From positions 19,292-36,864 of the forward strand of contig NAOQ01000552.1 of assembly GCA_002751075.1 (NCBI GenBank): a DNA stretch of 17,573 nucleotides, read 5' to 3'. Every line of letters begins with the position of its first letter. Position 1 is the stretch's first letter. This stretch comes from Ichthyophonus hoferi (lineage: Eukaryota; Opisthokonta; Ichthyosporea; Ichthyophonida; Ichthyophonidae). Positions 16,454-17,573 of the stretch are shown here, in pieces. The translations under genes were made by a program, and so were the position numbers. The notes below the pieces were generated by a model that saw nothing but the letters and a program-made list of their open reading frames with translations, had not been told where the DNA came from and searched no databases.

Positions 16454-16468
16454 TATCAGTCGCACAGT
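16454..16468 (+). repeat. 15-nt direct repeat, right copy
   Basis: TATCAGTCGCACAGT is the partner of the copy at 14912-14926, with one mismatch. It lies about 590 bp downstream of the CENP-B-like stop codon. Confidence 0.4.
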
Positions 16469-17050
16469 TTTAGGTCTTGCGTCTGGTCAACAGCAGAGCT
16501 AGATACTAACTTTGCAGGCTCCATCACCAGTTGCAATTGAGAGTTGTGGCATAAACCAATTTCTAAAAATGGCATATTAAATTGTTCATGAATTGGAATA
16601 GTGATTAAACAGAAGAATTTAGGTGATAGAGGTTTTATGGGTTCCAGGACCGCATTTCATACAGTTTGAAATTAGAAATTACGATTTTCTGAAGAGGAAG
16701 AGTCAAAGAAATGCCAAAGGAATATATTTAATAAAAGGAATAGAGTTGTCTATGTAATATTAAATTATACCACTTACCAATATTCTAGACATAAAAATAC
16801 AATCCAGTGAGTATAACCAGTTAACTACAAATATTCTCCTAGAATTCCATGCTAACTGTAGTGGGGCTAATCATTTTCTAATGACACTATGTTTTAACCC
16901 ATTATTAGTTACAGAGCTTTCAAATTCAATGGCCAGAACAATTACGACACCATATGTTTTATGCTTAGTCCAACTTCTTTGTATCCAATGCCAAGAATAT
17001 ACAAATATAATGAGATTGCTTCTTGCCACATTTTTTAAAATCCATGGTCA

Positions 17051-17084
17051 GTATAGATTTAATGTCTAAGTTCTAAATCTATAC
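17051..17084. repeat. Perfect 11-bp hairpin
   Basis: GTATAGATTTA (17051-17061) and TAAATCTATAC (17074-17084) are perfect inverted arms around a 12-nt loop. No U-run or partner hairpin makes it a recognisable terminator or RNA gene. It may be a remnant of a short palindromic element. Confidence 0.5.
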
Positions 17085-17444
17085 CCTATAGTAAGATTGG
17101 CAAATAAAATATGATAATAACAAAATAGATTATATAATGCCACAATTAGATATTCTTAATCAAAAGGGACAACTTTAATAAAATAATGCAACTTTTATAA
17201 CAAGATAAAAGATTAAAAAATACGTGTAAAATAAAATGTCAAAAGCATTTCCAAAAGTATTGGCAACTTATAGATTAAGTTGAGATCCAATCAGAGCATG
17301 CTATAATGCAGTATTACACACGGTGAAGATAGTGAAATACACAAAACGTAGTGTAGTATCTATGATACATAGATTAACATTGGTACATCTGATTTGGCAT
17401 ATTAAAAAACCATATACATATTATACAAAAGGAGTGGGTGATGA

Positions 17445-17573
17445 TTAGTAGTAAATTATACTATAGCGTCTAGCTGGTACACAAGATCCTGTACCAAATA
17501 ATTGCAAAGCTCCATCTATTCCATGACACCACAGGCAATTACTAACAATGCCACGAAAACCCTCTGCACCAAC
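17445..17573 (-). CDS. Possible partial 3' exon of an unknown minus-strand gene
   Basis: From the right edge the minus strand is open for 42 codons to a TAA at 17447-17445. It reads VGAEGFRGIVSNCLWCHGID and continues with ALQLFGTGSC and ARRYS. The stretch is GC-richer than the AT-rich DNA to its left and contains several Cys and Gly residues, as an exon would. I do not recognise a family. By length alone it could be chance, and it could be spliced before the stop. It would be convergent with the CENP-B-like gene. Confidence 0.3.
   Translation of the reverse strand, partial: VGAEGFRGIVSNCLWCHGIDGALQLFGTGSCVPARRYSIIYY

Larger units (their letters stand above)
15940..17444. other. AT-rich downstream region without a confirmed gene
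   Basis: An open plus-strand frame of 67 codons at 16011-16214 begins right after an in-frame stop and shows no family I recognise; an acceptor-like TTCTAG precedes it and a CAAG|gtactt donor-like site lies inside, so an exon is possible but unproven. A second plus-strand frame (16881-17069) looks like chance. On the minus strand, two consensus donor-like sites, ATTG|gtaagt (GT at 16777-16776) and AACG|gtgagt (GT at 16340-16339), could belong to a gene entering from the right. Confidence 0.4.

Overview
The window is animal-type nuclear DNA. Coding sequence is split by many GT-AG introns (about 160 to 1330 bp), the background is AT-rich, and simple repeats are common (AATAGT, GATA, TA, CA). 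Both multi-exon genes are orthologues of metazoan genes. Intron density, intron size and the tatata/tacata repeats would fit an early-branching metazoan such as a demosponge, but that placement is inference; no species-specific marker was seen.

Layout, left to right. Positions 1 to 4597 (minus strand) hold the 5' part of an SLC12A8-like cation-chloride cotransporter family gene; about 311 codons in seven exons are visible and the gene runs off the left edge. Positions 4598 to 6626 are a gene-poor spacer that should contain the SLC12A8-like promoter and the RUVBL1 3' UTR. It carries a G-rich 12-bp tandem repeat and three inverted CCAAT boxes. Positions 6627 to 13920 (minus strand) hold a complete 13-exon RUVBL1 (Pontin/TIP49) gene, from which I could assemble a 465-residue protein with every splice phase agreeing. 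Positions 13921 to 15069 are a divergent intergenic region with an E2F-type site and a CACGTG E-box close to RUVBL1, and a perfect palindrome close to the next gene. Positions 15070 to 15867 (plus strand) hold a single-exon gene for a 265-residue protein with tandem Psq-like and CENP-B-type helix-turn-helix domains but no DDE transposase domain. The rest (15868 to 17573) is AT-rich, with a poly(A) signal, a hairpin, minus-strand splice-donor-like sites and a possible partial minus-strand exon at the right edge.

The genes do not form a pathway. RUVBL1 is a nuclear AAA+ ATPase of chromatin-remodelling and co-chaperone complexes, the SLC12A8-like protein is a membrane transporter, and the CENP-B-like protein is probably a DNA-binding protein derived from a pogo/Tigger DNA transposon. 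The most interesting points are the ancient-looking SLC12A8/RUVBL1 linkage (both map to 3q21 in human), the DDE-less CENP-B-like gene head-to-head with RUVBL1, a RUVBL1 intron that stays open in frame for 156 codons, and several intronic repeat families. I saw no CRISPR array, rRNA, tRNA, or virus-derived element.
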